NCBI GenBank assembly: GCA_030040415.1
Contig: JASHTT010000213.1
Location: 1-5,412, forward strand
Source: Streptosporangiaceae bacterium
GTDB lineage: Bacteria; Actinomycetota; Actinomycetes; Streptosporangiales; Streptosporangiaceae
Direction of reading: 5' to 3'
Length of the DNA: 5,412 nucleotides
The notes under the pieces were generated by a model. The model had not been told where the DNA came from and did not search any database. It saw nothing but the letters and a program-made list of their open reading frames with translations. Each line of letters opens with the position of its first letter. Within the stretch, counting starts at the first letter, position 1. The translations under genes and the position numbers were made by a program. Shown here one piece after another: positions 1 to 5,412 of this stretch.

Positions 1-505
1 GCGGCGGTTCGCCCTCGGCGTGCTGAACGCCGCACTCGGCGGCGGCATGTCGTCCCGGCTGTTCCAGGAGGTCAGGGAGAAGCGCGGCCTCGCGTACTCG
101 GTCTACAGCTTCAGCGCGCAGCACGCAGACTGCGGCCAGTGGGGCGTGTACGCGGGCTGCCTGCCGGCGAAGGCCGAGGAGGTACTGGCCATCTGCCGGG
201 ACGAGATCGCCAAGGTGATCGACTCCGGGCTGACCGATGAGGAGCTCGACCGCGGCAAGGGTCAGCTGCGCGGTTCGATCGTGCTGGGCCTGGAAGACCC
301 CTCGTCCCGGATGAGCAGGCTCGGCAAGTCTGAGCTGGTCTACCCGAGGCTGGAGCCGGTCGACGAGATCCTGACCGAGATCGACTCGGTCAGCCACGAC
401 CACGTCCGCGAGGTAGCGGCCGCGGTGCTCGGCCAGCAGATGGCGCTCGCCGTTGTCGGCCCGCTCGACGACGACAGTAGCTTCGCGGCCGCTCTGGCGA
501 GCTAG
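1..505 (+). CDS. M16 family zinc metallopeptidase, C-terminal part (5' end outside window)
   Basis: This is an open frame from the window edge (first full codon at 2) to the TAG at 503-505, about 167 residues of a protein whose family is usually about 430-460 aa. Seen: an early glycine-rich stretch ALGGGMSSRLFQEVREK followed by RGLAYSVYSF. This is the hallmark of the second (C-terminal) half of insulinase/pitrilysin-type peptidases, with its Arg/Tyr substrate-contact region. The later EELDRGKGQLRGSIVLGLED segment and the helical C-terminus also fit. Family knowledge: M16 enzymes are two-lobed clamshell zinc peptidases that degrade peptides or process proteins. The HxxEH zinc site lies in the N-terminal lobe and is not in this window, so catalytic competence cannot be judged. 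In many actinobacteria such a gene follows pnp and precedes dapB; here no dapB follows and the next gene, otsB, is convergent 25 nt away. The GTG at 20 is internal, not a start. Confidence 0.93.
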   Translation, partial: RRFALGVLNAALGGGMSSRLFQEVREKRGLAYSVYSFSAQHADCGQWGVYAGCLPAKAEEVLAICRDEIAKVIDSGLTDEELDRGKGQLRGSIVLGLEDPSSRMSRLGKSELVYPRLEPVDEILTEIDSVSHDHVREVAAAVLGQQMALAVVGPLDDDSSFAAALAS

Positions 506-515
506 CTGCTCCGCT

Positions 516-559
516 CTGGGCTGGCCGCCGCTACGCGCCGGTGGCGTCGGCCAGCTCAG
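516..559 (+). terminator. Long hairpin at convergent gene end, candidate terminator of the M16 gene
   Basis: Positions 516-534 pair with 541-559 around a 6-nt loop (535-540, GCGCCG). There are 19 pairing positions with one C/T mismatch (528/547) and two G-U wobbles (519/556 and 532/543). It begins 10 nt after the M16 stop codon and covers the otsB stop and its last codons. In minus-strand RNA the two wobbles become C-A mismatches, so the fold favours the plus-strand transcript. No T-run follows, as is common for GC-rich actinobacterial terminators. The structure is read directly; termination is inferred. Confidence 0.6.
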
Positions 560-1316
560 TCAGCCAGTCGGCGAAGTCCTCGGTGCCGGCGAAGGCCTGG
601 TCGGCCGCCGCGAGCACGCGCGCGTCGGTTTCCGCTCCGTGATCCACGACCAGGGCGTATCCACCTGCCTCGCGGACCGCACGGAGGGCCGGGATGTCGC
701 CCAGGTCGTCGCCGGCATAGGCGAATGCTTCCGGCTTGCGCGTGGCCAGCAGCGCCGCCACTGCCGAGCCCTTGTCCATGTCGACCGGCGGCCGCAGTTC
801 TTCGACCAGCTTGCCGGGTTCCAGCCTGAGCCCGGTCTGCCCGGCGATCTGGCTAGCCGCCCCGCGCACCAAGGCGGCCGCCGTCCTATGGTCCGGAGCC
901 TGGCGCCAGTGTGCGGCGACCGATACCGCCTTGCGCTCGATCCGGACGCCAGGCACGGAGCCGAGCAGGTCACGCAGCGCCCGGTCCGCCTCGTCCACCC
1001 TGCCGAGCCAGGCCTGCGCGGCCGGGTCGACCTGGCGTTTGCCGTCGTTGGACTGCTCCATGCCGTAGGAGCCGAACAGCGGGACGCCGGGCACGCGCAC
1101 CCTGTCCTCGAGGAATCCGACCGGCCTGCCCGAGACGACGGCTAGCAGGCCCAGCCGGGTAGCCAGGCGCTCGAGGGTCGCAGCGGTTCGATCAGGCAGA
1201 GCACTGGCATCGGGGTCATCGATGATCGGCGCCAGTACGCCGTCGAAGTCGAGCACCAGTCCCGAGGACTGCGGATCGGCCGCGAGAGCATTGATCGCGG
1301 TTGGCCGGTCAGGCAT
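531..1316 (-). CDS. otsB: Trehalose-6-phosphate phosphatase (HAD superfamily, OtsB)
   Basis: This enzyme dephosphorylates trehalose 6-phosphate to trehalose, the last step of the OtsA/OtsB pathway, in the cytoplasm. Using the ATG at 1316 gives 261 aa. HAD motif I is DFDGVLAPI at residues 23-31 (nucleophile D23, acid/base D25). Motif II is SGRP at 62-65, followed by GSYGMEQ at 82-88. The substrate-cap signature E-x-K-x2-S-x3-H-x-R lies at 127-138, and GKLVEELRPP then K182-G183 follow. Motif IV is GDDLGDIPA from 202, with Mg-binding D203, D204 and D207. All key residues are present, and the length fits the family. The start at 1316 is chosen because GGAGGA sits 4 nt upstream; a GTG at 1340 would add 8 residues but lacks such a site. 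It lies 25 nt after the PRC-barrel gene, probably in one transcript. No otsA is in the window. Confidence 0.93.
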   Translation of the reverse strand: MPDRPTAINALAADPQSSGLVLDFDGVLAPIIDDPDASALPDRTAATLERLATRLGLLAVVSGRPVGFLEDRVRVPGVPLFGSYGMEQSNDGKRQVDPAAQAWLGRVDEADRALRDLLGSVPGVRIERKAVSVAAHWRQAPDHRTAAALVRGAASQIAGQTGLRLEPGKLVEELRPPVDMDKGSAVAALLATRKPEAFAYAGDDLGDIPALRAVREAGGYALVVDHGAETDARVLAAADQAFAGTEDFADWLTELADATGA

Positions 1317-1320
1317 GCCT

Positions 1321-1326
1321 TCCTCC
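1321..1326 (-). promoter_or_regulatory. Ribosome binding site deciding the otsB start
   Basis: On the minus strand GGAGGA lies 4 nt before the ATG at 1316-1314. It supports this start over the GTG at 1340-1338, which begins one nucleotide after the TGA of the upstream gene. Confidence 0.7.
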
Positions 1327-1341
1327 GGGCGGGTCAACACG

Positions 1342-1986
1342 TCAAGCGGTCGCGACGTCCACCGGCGGCAACGCCCGCACCTGTTGCTTGCTGATGCTGA
1401 GTTTGATCTCGTCCTCGATGCTGGCCACCGAGCCGATGGGGATGCCGACCTGCTTGCGGTCGAACAGGTGGCCTTCCTGCAGCAGGACGTGGGTCACCTG
1501 GTGGCTCGCCGCGTCGACGACTAGCCCTTCGACCAGGCCGATCTCACCGTCGGTGGCGTGCACGTGAACGCCGCGCCGGATCGGCACCTCGCCAAGCGGG
1601 ACCGTGTCAACAGTGACGGTCTCCGACACCTTGCCCTCGAGGTCTGGGTTCATGACCGTGTCGCCGAGCTGGTAATACGGCCAGGACAGCACCTGCTCCG
1701 GGCCGTACACCTCGAATCCCCTGGTGCCAGGCACGAACTGGGTTTCCTCGGCGGGATCGAGATGCTCGAACTCTTCCAGCGTGCAGTTCAGGGTGATGCC
1801 GCCGGCCTGGACCGTCGCCAAGTCGACCGGCACGAGCCTGGCGAGGCCCTGCCGGTGCTCCGGCTCGACCGACAGATCGGTGACCACCCGCGCGACCGGA
1901 TCGACGACCACGCGGGTCAGCGTGCCGCACCTGCCGTCCGTGCAGCTGACCTCGGCCCCGATCGTGAACGGTTCCTGTCCTGGCAT
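1342..1986 (-). CDS. Protein with two PRC-barrel-like domains, function unknown
   Basis: This is a 214-aa soluble protein with no signal peptide or membrane segment. Two similar halves are visible. Residues about 6-68 contain IGAEVSCTDGRCGTLTRVVVDP, and residues about 138-203 contain GVHVHATDGEIGLVEGLVVD. In both, a TDG turn is followed by a G-x-(L/V) strand, then VVD, then a T-(D/H)-(L/V) strand, which is the pattern of PRC-barrel beta folds. The second half continues into FDRKQVGIPIGSVASI, typical of this fold as seen in stress- or envelope-linked actinobacterial proteins. PRC barrels (named after photosynthetic reaction centre subunit H and RimM) generally mediate protein or RNA contacts, so no reaction is assigned. 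C15 and C20 flank the first TDG turn. The start at 1986 is chosen over a GTG at 2019 because GGGAGG lies 5 nt upstream. It is probably cotranscribed with otsB, which suggests a stress role; this is inference only. Confidence 0.85.
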   Translation of the reverse strand: MPGQEPFTIGAEVSCTDGRCGTLTRVVVDPVARVVTDLSVEPEHRQGLARLVPVDLATVQAGGITLNCTLEEFEHLDPAEETQFVPGTRGFEVYGPEQVLSWPYYQLGDTVMNPDLEGKVSETVTVDTVPLGEVPIRRGVHVHATDGEIGLVEGLVVDAASHQVTHVLLQEGHLFDRKQVGIPIGSVASIEDEIKLSISKQQVRALPPVDVATA

Positions 1987-2149
1987 CCAAGCCTCCCTGA
2001 GCGGCACGCGCGTCGGCACCTGTCTTTTCCTGGTAACCGTACCGAGGTCCGGGTCGACTGCCGCGATGGGTCCTTGACGCGCCGCGGGTCACCGTCGAGC
2101 GCCACGATCATGCGGGTTCGCGATCCGGCACCAGCTGGATGCCGTGGTG
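1987..2149 (-). other. Intergenic gap between CHAP gene and PRC-barrel/otsB pair
   Basis: This gap of 163 nt probably holds the end of the CHAP transcript and a promoter for the PRC-barrel/otsB pair. No convincing -35/-10 pair was found on the minus strand. Two small inverted repeats are visible. CGGCA/TGCCG (2126-2130 with 2140-2144) lies just after the CHAP stop and is a weak terminator candidate. GGTA/TACC (2032-2035 with 2040-2043) lies nearer the PRC-barrel start, next to an A-run on the minus strand, and could be an operator or leader hairpin. Neither is strong. Confidence 0.35.
1992..1997 (-). promoter_or_regulatory. Ribosome binding site deciding the PRC-barrel gene start
   Basis: GGGAGG on the minus strand lies 5 nt before the ATG at 1986-1984. 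This favours that start over the in-frame GTG at 2019, which would add 11 residues. Confidence 0.65.
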
Positions 2150-3337
2150 TCAGCGGTTGACGAGCTGGGTGCCGTCGAGGTCGATGTTGGTGCCGGTGGT
2201 GTCTTCGTAGAGCTGGGCGCGGAGGGCTGTCTGGCCGGTGGTGTTGACGTCGTAGGGGGCGGCGATCCAGGTCCACGCGGTGGTGATGGTCTTGCAGGTC
2301 TGGCCGTTCTGGTTGGAGCTGCCGATGCCCCACAGCACCAGGCAGACTTTGGCACGGGTTTTGCTGCTGGCCGAGTGCACGCGGATCCAGGTGGCAAAGG
2401 TGTAGCTCTGGCCGGGGGACAGGTCGGCGGGCACGTCCTGGTAGATCGACCCGCCGGCGGCGGAGGTGTTGGATTCCAGGTAGTACTGCCCTTCGGGCAG
2501 GCCGCTGGCGGCGTAGGCCTGGATGTTCACCACGTCAGAGGACGAGGCAGGCAGGGCCTGCCAGCCGCCCCAGTTGTTGTTCTCGAAACTGGCGTGCTGC
2601 AGCAGGTTCCCACCAGGCAGCGGTGGTGAGGTGATGCTCGTCGTGCTGGCCAGGTCCAACCAGGACGCTGTCGTCCACACGCCGTAGAAGAGGACCTCAC
2701 CGTTGTGCCCGCCGCTGAGATCCACCTGCAGCGCCTGCTCGCCGGCAGCGCCGATCGGAGCGTTCTCACTCATGATCTCGAACTGGCCAGTGCTGGCGTT
2801 GGCGCTGATCACGACCGCCGTGTGCCCGTCACTGCCCGACGTGCCTCCGTAGGGTCCGAGGCTTATGACGTCACCCGCTGCAGGGACGCTGCCCGGTCCC
2901 GGTGTGCTCACCGCGATCTTCGGGTAATTCGAGTGCACGACGCTGACCAGGTCGGCGCCGTCCTCCACGCCGCTCCCGGGTCCCGCCCATATGCCATCGA
3001 TCGCCCACAGGAAGCGCGCCGACAGCTCGACGCACTGCCAGGCATAGACGCCCGAACCCGGTTCGTCGAAGGTCGTCGAGCCGGTTGTGCTGCCCTCGCA
3101 GGCGTACACGTTGTCGAAGCTGTACGACGACGTCACGCCGCCGGAGTAGCTGGTGCAGTAACCCGACCCCGCACCGTAGCCCGTGGGCGGGGTCGCGGGA
3201 CTCGCGAGCGCAGGCCCGGCCGCCAGGAGGCCGGCCGCCACGAGCCCGGCCGCGAGGATCCCCGCCCTCACGGCGACGGGAGTCCTCCTGGCGTGCTGTG
3301 TTGCACGGGAAGGCCAAAGCCGGCGTCCGGTCATCAT
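2150..3337 (-). CDS. Secreted CHAP-domain amidase/endopeptidase with C-terminal carbohydrate-binding-like module
   Basis: The product is 395 aa. It has a long basic N-terminus (RR at 5-6 and 17-18) and a hydrophobic Ala/Gly/Leu core at about 25-41, then a likely signal-peptidase site after A43-L44-A45, so it is probably exported. A CHAP (NlpC/P60-like cysteine peptidase) domain spans about 60-225. It contains YAWQCVELSARFLW with nucleophile C102, GDVISLG then SDGHTAVVIS with H172, and FEIMSENAP with E191/N192 as the third polar residue. CHAP domains cleave peptidoglycan amide bonds, so cell-wall remodelling or lysis of other cells is likely. After a short Ser/Thr/Pro linker, residues 244-395 (GNLLQHASFENNNWGGW onward) resemble a CBM4/9-like jelly-roll carbohydrate-binding module. 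C61 and C80 may form a disulphide. ATG codons at 3337 and 3334 both fit the upstream GGGGGGA; the second has the better 7-nt spacing. It is divergent from the lipoprotein gene. Confidence 0.88.
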   Translation of the reverse strand: MMTGRRLWPSRATQHARRTPVAVRAGILAAGLVAAGLLAAGPALASPATPPTGYGAGSGYCTSYSGGVTSSYSFDNVYACEGSTTGSTTFDEPGSGVYAWQCVELSARFLWAIDGIWAGPGSGVEDGADLVSVVHSNYPKIAVSTPGPGSVPAAGDVISLGPYGGTSGSDGHTAVVISANASTGQFEIMSENAPIGAAGEQALQVDLSGGHNGEVLFYGVWTTASWLDLASTTSITSPPLPGGNLLQHASFENNNWGGWQALPASSSDVVNIQAYAASGLPEGQYYLESNTSAAGGSIYQDVPADLSPGQSYTFATWIRVHSASSKTRAKVCLVLWGIGSSNQNGQTCKTITTAWTWIAAPYDVNTTGQTALRAQLYEDTTGTNIDLDGTQLVNR

Positions 3338-3341
3338 TTCG

Positions 3342-3348
3342 TCCCCCC
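3342..3348 (-). promoter_or_regulatory. Ribosome binding site before tandem ATG starts of CHAP gene
   Basis: GGGGGGA on the minus strand lies 4 nt from the ATG at 3337 and 7 nt from the adjacent in-frame ATG at 3334. It is G-rich rather than a canonical GGAGG. Which of the two ATGs is used is undecided, and the difference is one Met. Confidence 0.45.
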
Positions 3349-3401
3349 AAGGCTGGATGGCAATGAGACGCCTAAGCCGCTGCTATGGTGCACCGTTCAA
3401 C

Positions 3402-3434
3402 TGTCCGAGGTTGTCCGGCCAATTGCGGTCCGGA
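3402..3434. repeat. GTCCG direct repeats and TCCGG/CCGGA inverted repeat in the divergent promoter gap
   Basis: GTCCG occurs at 3403, 3413 and 3428 on the plus strand. The first two are exactly 10 bp apart, on the same helix face, and lie in the larger shared unit TGTCCG. TCCGG at 3414-3418 is also a perfect inverted partner of CCGGA at 3430-3434, and this pair sits within the spacer of the candidate promoter. Such an arrangement could be a regulator operator. The motif is GC-rich and short, so chance remains possible. Confidence 0.35.
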
Positions 3435-3441
3435 GTATGCT
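3411..3441 (+). promoter_or_regulatory. Candidate sigma-70-type promoter for the lipoprotein gene
   Basis: TTGTCC at 3411-3416 could be the -35 and TATGCT at 3436-3441 the -10, with a long 19-nt spacer. The element ends 41 nt before the GTG start at 3483. No clear promoter was found for the divergent CHAP gene in the same 145-bp gap. Confidence 0.35.
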
Positions 3442-3466
3442 GCCTGAGCCGTCTGCGTACCTGACA

Positions 3467-3472
3467 GAAGGG
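3467..3472 (+). promoter_or_regulatory. Ribosome binding site of the lipoprotein gene
   Basis: GAAGGG lies 10 nt before the GTG at 3483. The spacing is slightly long, but this is the only purine-rich site near this start. The signal peptide and lipobox immediately downstream support the same start. Confidence 0.5.
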
Positions 3473-3482
3473 CAAGCACACC

Positions 3483-3800
3483 GTGACCGTCAAGGGCGGT
3501 ACCGCCGTAGCCGCGGCCTTTGCGGCTTGCTTGGTGACGGCCTGCGGCAGCAGCGGCAGCAACTACCCGCACACTCCCGCGAACGTGGCGGTCTGCAAGG
3601 TACTCGAGCAGGTACTGGCCGGAGCCGTCTCCGCGCAGCAGCTAGCCGCCAGCGTGCTCGAATCGAACGCCTCCGTGTCACACGGGCTGCGGCAGGACCT
3701 CGCGCAGTACGCCATCTTGGTGGTGTCAGGCGGGGCGAGCGCTGCCCGGCGGGCCGAGGCAAAAGCCAAGCAGGACTGCCAGCCGATCATCGGGTCCTAG
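3483..3800 (+). CDS. Small putative lipoprotein of unknown function
   Basis: The product is 105 aa and starts at a GTG. It has a typical bacterial lipoprotein signal: a basic residue at K4, a hydrophobic Ala/Val/Phe core at about 7-17, then the lipobox V18-T19-A20-C21. C21 is expected to be lipid-modified after signal peptidase II cleavage, which anchors the mature protein of about 85 residues to the outer face of the cytoplasmic membrane. A flexible GSSGSN segment follows. The rest is mostly helical, including KVLEQVLAGAVSAQQLAASVLE and an Ala/Arg/Lys-rich stretch near the end. C38 and C99 bracket this helical region and could form a disulphide. I do not recognise a family. The gene is monocistronic, divergent from the secreted CHAP gene and convergent with the helicase. 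Sharing a control region with a secreted wall hydrolase hints at an envelope role, which is inference only. Confidence 0.8.
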   Translation: MTVKGGTAVAAAFAACLVTACGSSGSNYPHTPANVAVCKVLEQVLAGAVSAQQLAASVLESNASVSHGLRQDLAQYAILVVSGGASAARRAEAKAKQDCQPIIGS

Positions 3801-3844
3801 GGCCGGCTCCACCGCGAGCCGCGCACGCGCATTACAGCTGGCCC
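3800..3844 (+). terminator. Stem-loop between convergent lipoprotein and helicase genes, candidate terminator
   Basis: GGGCCGGCT at 3800-3808 pairs with AGCTGGCCC at 3836-3844, giving nine pairs with one G-U wobble (3805/3839). It encloses 27 nt with its own short GC pairings. A competing smaller hairpin is CGGCTC/GAGCCG (3804-3809 with 3816-3821, 6-nt loop). The far arm lies in the last codons of the helicase gene. In minus-strand RNA the wobble becomes C-A, so pairing again favours the plus-strand transcript. There is no T-run. Confidence 0.45.
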
Positions 3845-5412
3845 ACCGACGTGACGGTGACGACGGCCACTCCGGCCTCGTCGGAGGCGGCCAGGTCCAC
3901 GGTGGCGGAGAACCCCCAGTCGTGGTCGCCCTCCGGGTCGTCGAAGATCTGCCGGACCGACCAGACCCCGGGCAATTCGTCGATGATCAGCATCGCGGGG
4001 CCGCGCGCGTCCGCCCCGGTTCCGATGTCGGCGTGCGCCAGGTAGTAGGGCTCGAGCGCTGCAGCCCACGCATCGGCATCCCAGCCGGCCTCGGCATCCA
4101 GCTCGCCGAGGTCGTCCCACCGCTGCAGGGCGGCCAGTTCCACCCGGCGGAACAGCGCGTTGCGCACCAGCACCCGGAACGCCCGCTTGTTCCCGGTCAC
4201 GGCGGGCGGCCGGTCGGCGGCCAGGTGCTCCGCCTCGTCGATCGGGTTGCGCAGCCGCTCCCACTCGTCGATCAGGCTGTGGTCGACCTGCCGGACCAGC
4301 TCGCCCAGCCACTCGATCAGGTCCGCGACATCCTCGGTGCGTGCCTGGTCGGGCACTGTCTGCCGGAGCGCCTTGTAGGCGTCGGCCAGATAACGCAGCA
4401 CCAGGCCCTCGGACCTGGCCAGGCCGTAGAAGCTGACGTACTCGGCGAACGTCATCGCGCGTTCGAACATCTCCCGGGCGACAGCCTTCGGCGACAGCTC
4501 GTAGTCCGCGACCCACGGGTGACCGCGCTGGTAGATGTCGTAGGCGGCCTGCAGCAGGTCGGCCAGCGGGCGCGGATAGCTGACTTCCTCCAGCAGCTCC
4601 ATCCGCTCCTCGTACTCGATCCCCTCGGCCTTCATCGCCGCGACCGCCTCGCCGCGCGCACGGAACTGCTGCGCGGACAGCACCTGCCGGGGGTCATCGA
4701 GCGTGGACTCGATCACCGACAGCACGTCAAGCGCGTAGTCGGGTGCCGAGGAGTCCAGCAGTTCAATGGCGGCCAGCGCGAGCGGAGACAGTGGCTGGTT
4801 CAGCGCGAAGTCGGCCTGCAGGTCGACGGTCAGCCGCACGCACCTGCCGTCCTCGTCCGGCGCGGCCAGCCGCTCCACCACGCCCCCGGCCAGCAGCGCC
4901 CGGTAGATCGCGACCGCGCGGTGCAGGTGCCGCCGCTGCGCCGCCTGGTCCTCGTCGTTGCACCGCAGCAGGTGCTTCATCGCGTAGAACGCGTTACCGC
5001 GGCGGCTGATCACGTTGAGCAGCATGGCGTGGCTGACCGCGAAGCTGGACCGCAACGGCTCTGGCTGGGCTGCGACCAGCCGCTCGAAGGTCGGCAGCCC
5101 CCAGGACACCATGCCGGGCGGCGGCTTGCGGCGCACCACCTTGCGTCGTTTGCGCGGGTCGTCGCCGGCCTTGGCGAGCATCCGCTCGTTCTCGATCACG
5201 TGCTCGGGCGCCTGTACCACGACCCGCCCCGCGGTGTCGAAGCCAGCCCGGCCGGCCCGCCCGGCGATCTGGTGGAACTCGCGTGCCTGCAGCAGCCGGG
5301 TCGTCGACCCGTCGTACTTCGACAGCGAGGTGAACAGCACGGTCCGGATCGGCACGTTGATGCCGACGCCCAGCGTGTCCGTGCCGCAGATGACCTTCAG
5401 CAGGCCCGCCTG
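3832..5412 (-). CDS. DEAD/DEAH-box (Ski2-like) helicase with DUF3516-type C-terminus, 5' end outside window
   Basis: The frame is open from the window edge (CAG at 5412-5410) to the TAA at 3834-3832, giving 526 residues. The first visible residues carry helicase motif V (TDTLGVGIN at 11-19) and motif VI (QIAGRAGRAG from 48), both of the RecA-like second lobe of superfamily 2. The wording matches the Ski2/HelY-like group. The ATP-binding Walker motif, DEAD/DEVH box and any N-terminal domain are outside. After a basic linker (about 88-96, KRRKVVRRK), some 430 residues form the long mostly helical tail I recognise as DUF3516 of actinobacterial helicases. Its end, from ALEPYYLAHADIGTG through DDPEGDHDWGF, is typical. 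The expected role is ATP-driven unwinding of RNA or DNA; the substrate is not known from sequence. A GTG at 5355 falls between motifs V and VI and is internal, not a start. Confidence 0.92.
   Translation of the reverse strand, partial: QAGLLKVICGTDTLGVGINVPIRTVLFTSLSKYDGSTTRLLQAREFHQIAGRAGRAGFDTAGRVVVQAPEHVIENERMLAKAGDDPRKRRKVVRRKPPPGMVSWGLPTFERLVAAQPEPLRSSFAVSHAMLLNVISRRGNAFYAMKHLLRCNDEDQAAQRRHLHRAVAIYRALLAGGVVERLAAPDEDGRCVRLTVDLQADFALNQPLSPLALAAIELLDSSAPDYALDVLSVIESTLDDPRQVLSAQQFRARGEAVAAMKAEGIEYEERMELLEEVSYPRPLADLLQAAYDIYQRGHPWVADYELSPKAVAREMFERAMTFAEYVSFYGLARSEGLVLRYLADAYKALRQTVPDQARTEDVADLIEWLGELVRQVDHSLIDEWERLRNPIDEAEHLAADRPPAVTGNKRAFRVLVRNALFRRVELAALQRWDDLGELDAEAGWDADAWAAALEPYYLAHADIGTGADARGPAMLIIDELPGVWSVRQIFDDPEGDHDWGFSATVDLAASDEAGVAVVTVTSVGQL

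Noticed and set aside
453..1145. Long plus-strand open frame of 230 codons opposite otsB
   Set aside because: It lies antisense to a well-supported otsB with all HAD motifs, overlaps the M16 end, and has an Arg/Gly/His-rich composition typical of GC-rich shadow frames.
2126..2144. CGGCA/TGCCG inverted repeat after the CHAP stop as a terminator
   Set aside because: The stem is only 5 bp with a 9-nt loop, has no T-run, and has competing pairings (CACCA with TGGTG). It is too weak to list as a terminator in its own right.
1558..2160. Plus-strand open frame of 200 codons opposite the PRC-barrel gene
   Set aside because: It is antisense to a gene with a recognisable duplicated fold and a good ribosome site. 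Its composition is that of a shadow frame.
2705..4045. Long plus-strand open frame of 446 codons
   Set aside because: It runs across the CHAP gene, the divergent promoter gap, the lipoprotein gene and the helicase end in a wrong frame. Its product is low-complexity and Arg/Ala-rich with no recognisable domain.
3797..4516. Minus-strand open frame of 239 codons inside the helicase gene
   Set aside because: This is a frame-shifted shadow of the DUF3516 region with an Arg/Gly-rich product and no family pattern.
5353..5355. GTG at 5355 as the helicase start
   Set aside because: The frame continues upstream to the window edge and encodes helicase motif V, so this Val codon is internal.
1..5412. 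A novel defence or mobile system
   Set aside because: No transposase, recombinase, toxin-antitoxin pair, CRISPR repeat, reverse transcriptase or nuclease was seen. The helicase is a known actinobacterial type and its neighbours are not defence genes.

Overview
The window is GC-rich, uses GTG as well as ATG starts, and has tightly packed genes. It carries a trehalose-phosphatase of actinobacterial type, a Ski2-like helicase with a DUF3516-type tail, and a lipobox lipoprotein. Together these suggest chromosomal DNA from a high-GC Actinomycetota (actinomycete-like) species. The genus cannot be fixed from sequence alone. No mobile element, CRISPR array, tRNA, rRNA or prophage signal was seen.

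Layout. Positions 1-505 (+) hold the C-terminal part of an M16 (insulinase-family) zinc peptidase. It converges on a minus-strand block running 3337 to 531. That block contains, in transcription order, a secreted CHAP-domain protein with a C-terminal carbohydrate-binding-like module (3337-2150), a protein with two PRC-barrel-like domains (1986-1342), and the trehalose-6-phosphate phosphatase otsB (1316-531). The last two are 25 nt apart and probably form an operon. The CHAP gene is separated from them by 163 nt and may be its own unit. A small lipoprotein gene (3483-3800, +) is divergent from the CHAP gene across a 145-bp regulatory gap. It converges on the C-terminal two thirds or so of a DEAD/DEAH helicase (5412-3832, -), whose 5' end lies outside the window.

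The genes look like a mix of housekeeping and stress functions (M16 peptidase, trehalose synthesis, helicase) and cell-envelope functions (secreted CHAP hydrolase, lipoprotein). Apart from the PRC-barrel/otsB pair, nothing shows that they work as one system. The most notable non-coding structures are two hairpins at the convergent gene ends. One is a 19-position stem at 516-559 and the other is a 9-bp stem at 3800-3844. Each reaches into the last codons of the opposing gene, and each pairs better in plus-strand RNA. There is also an inverted repeat plus GTCCG direct repeats inside the divergent promoter gap. No clearly novel system was identified.
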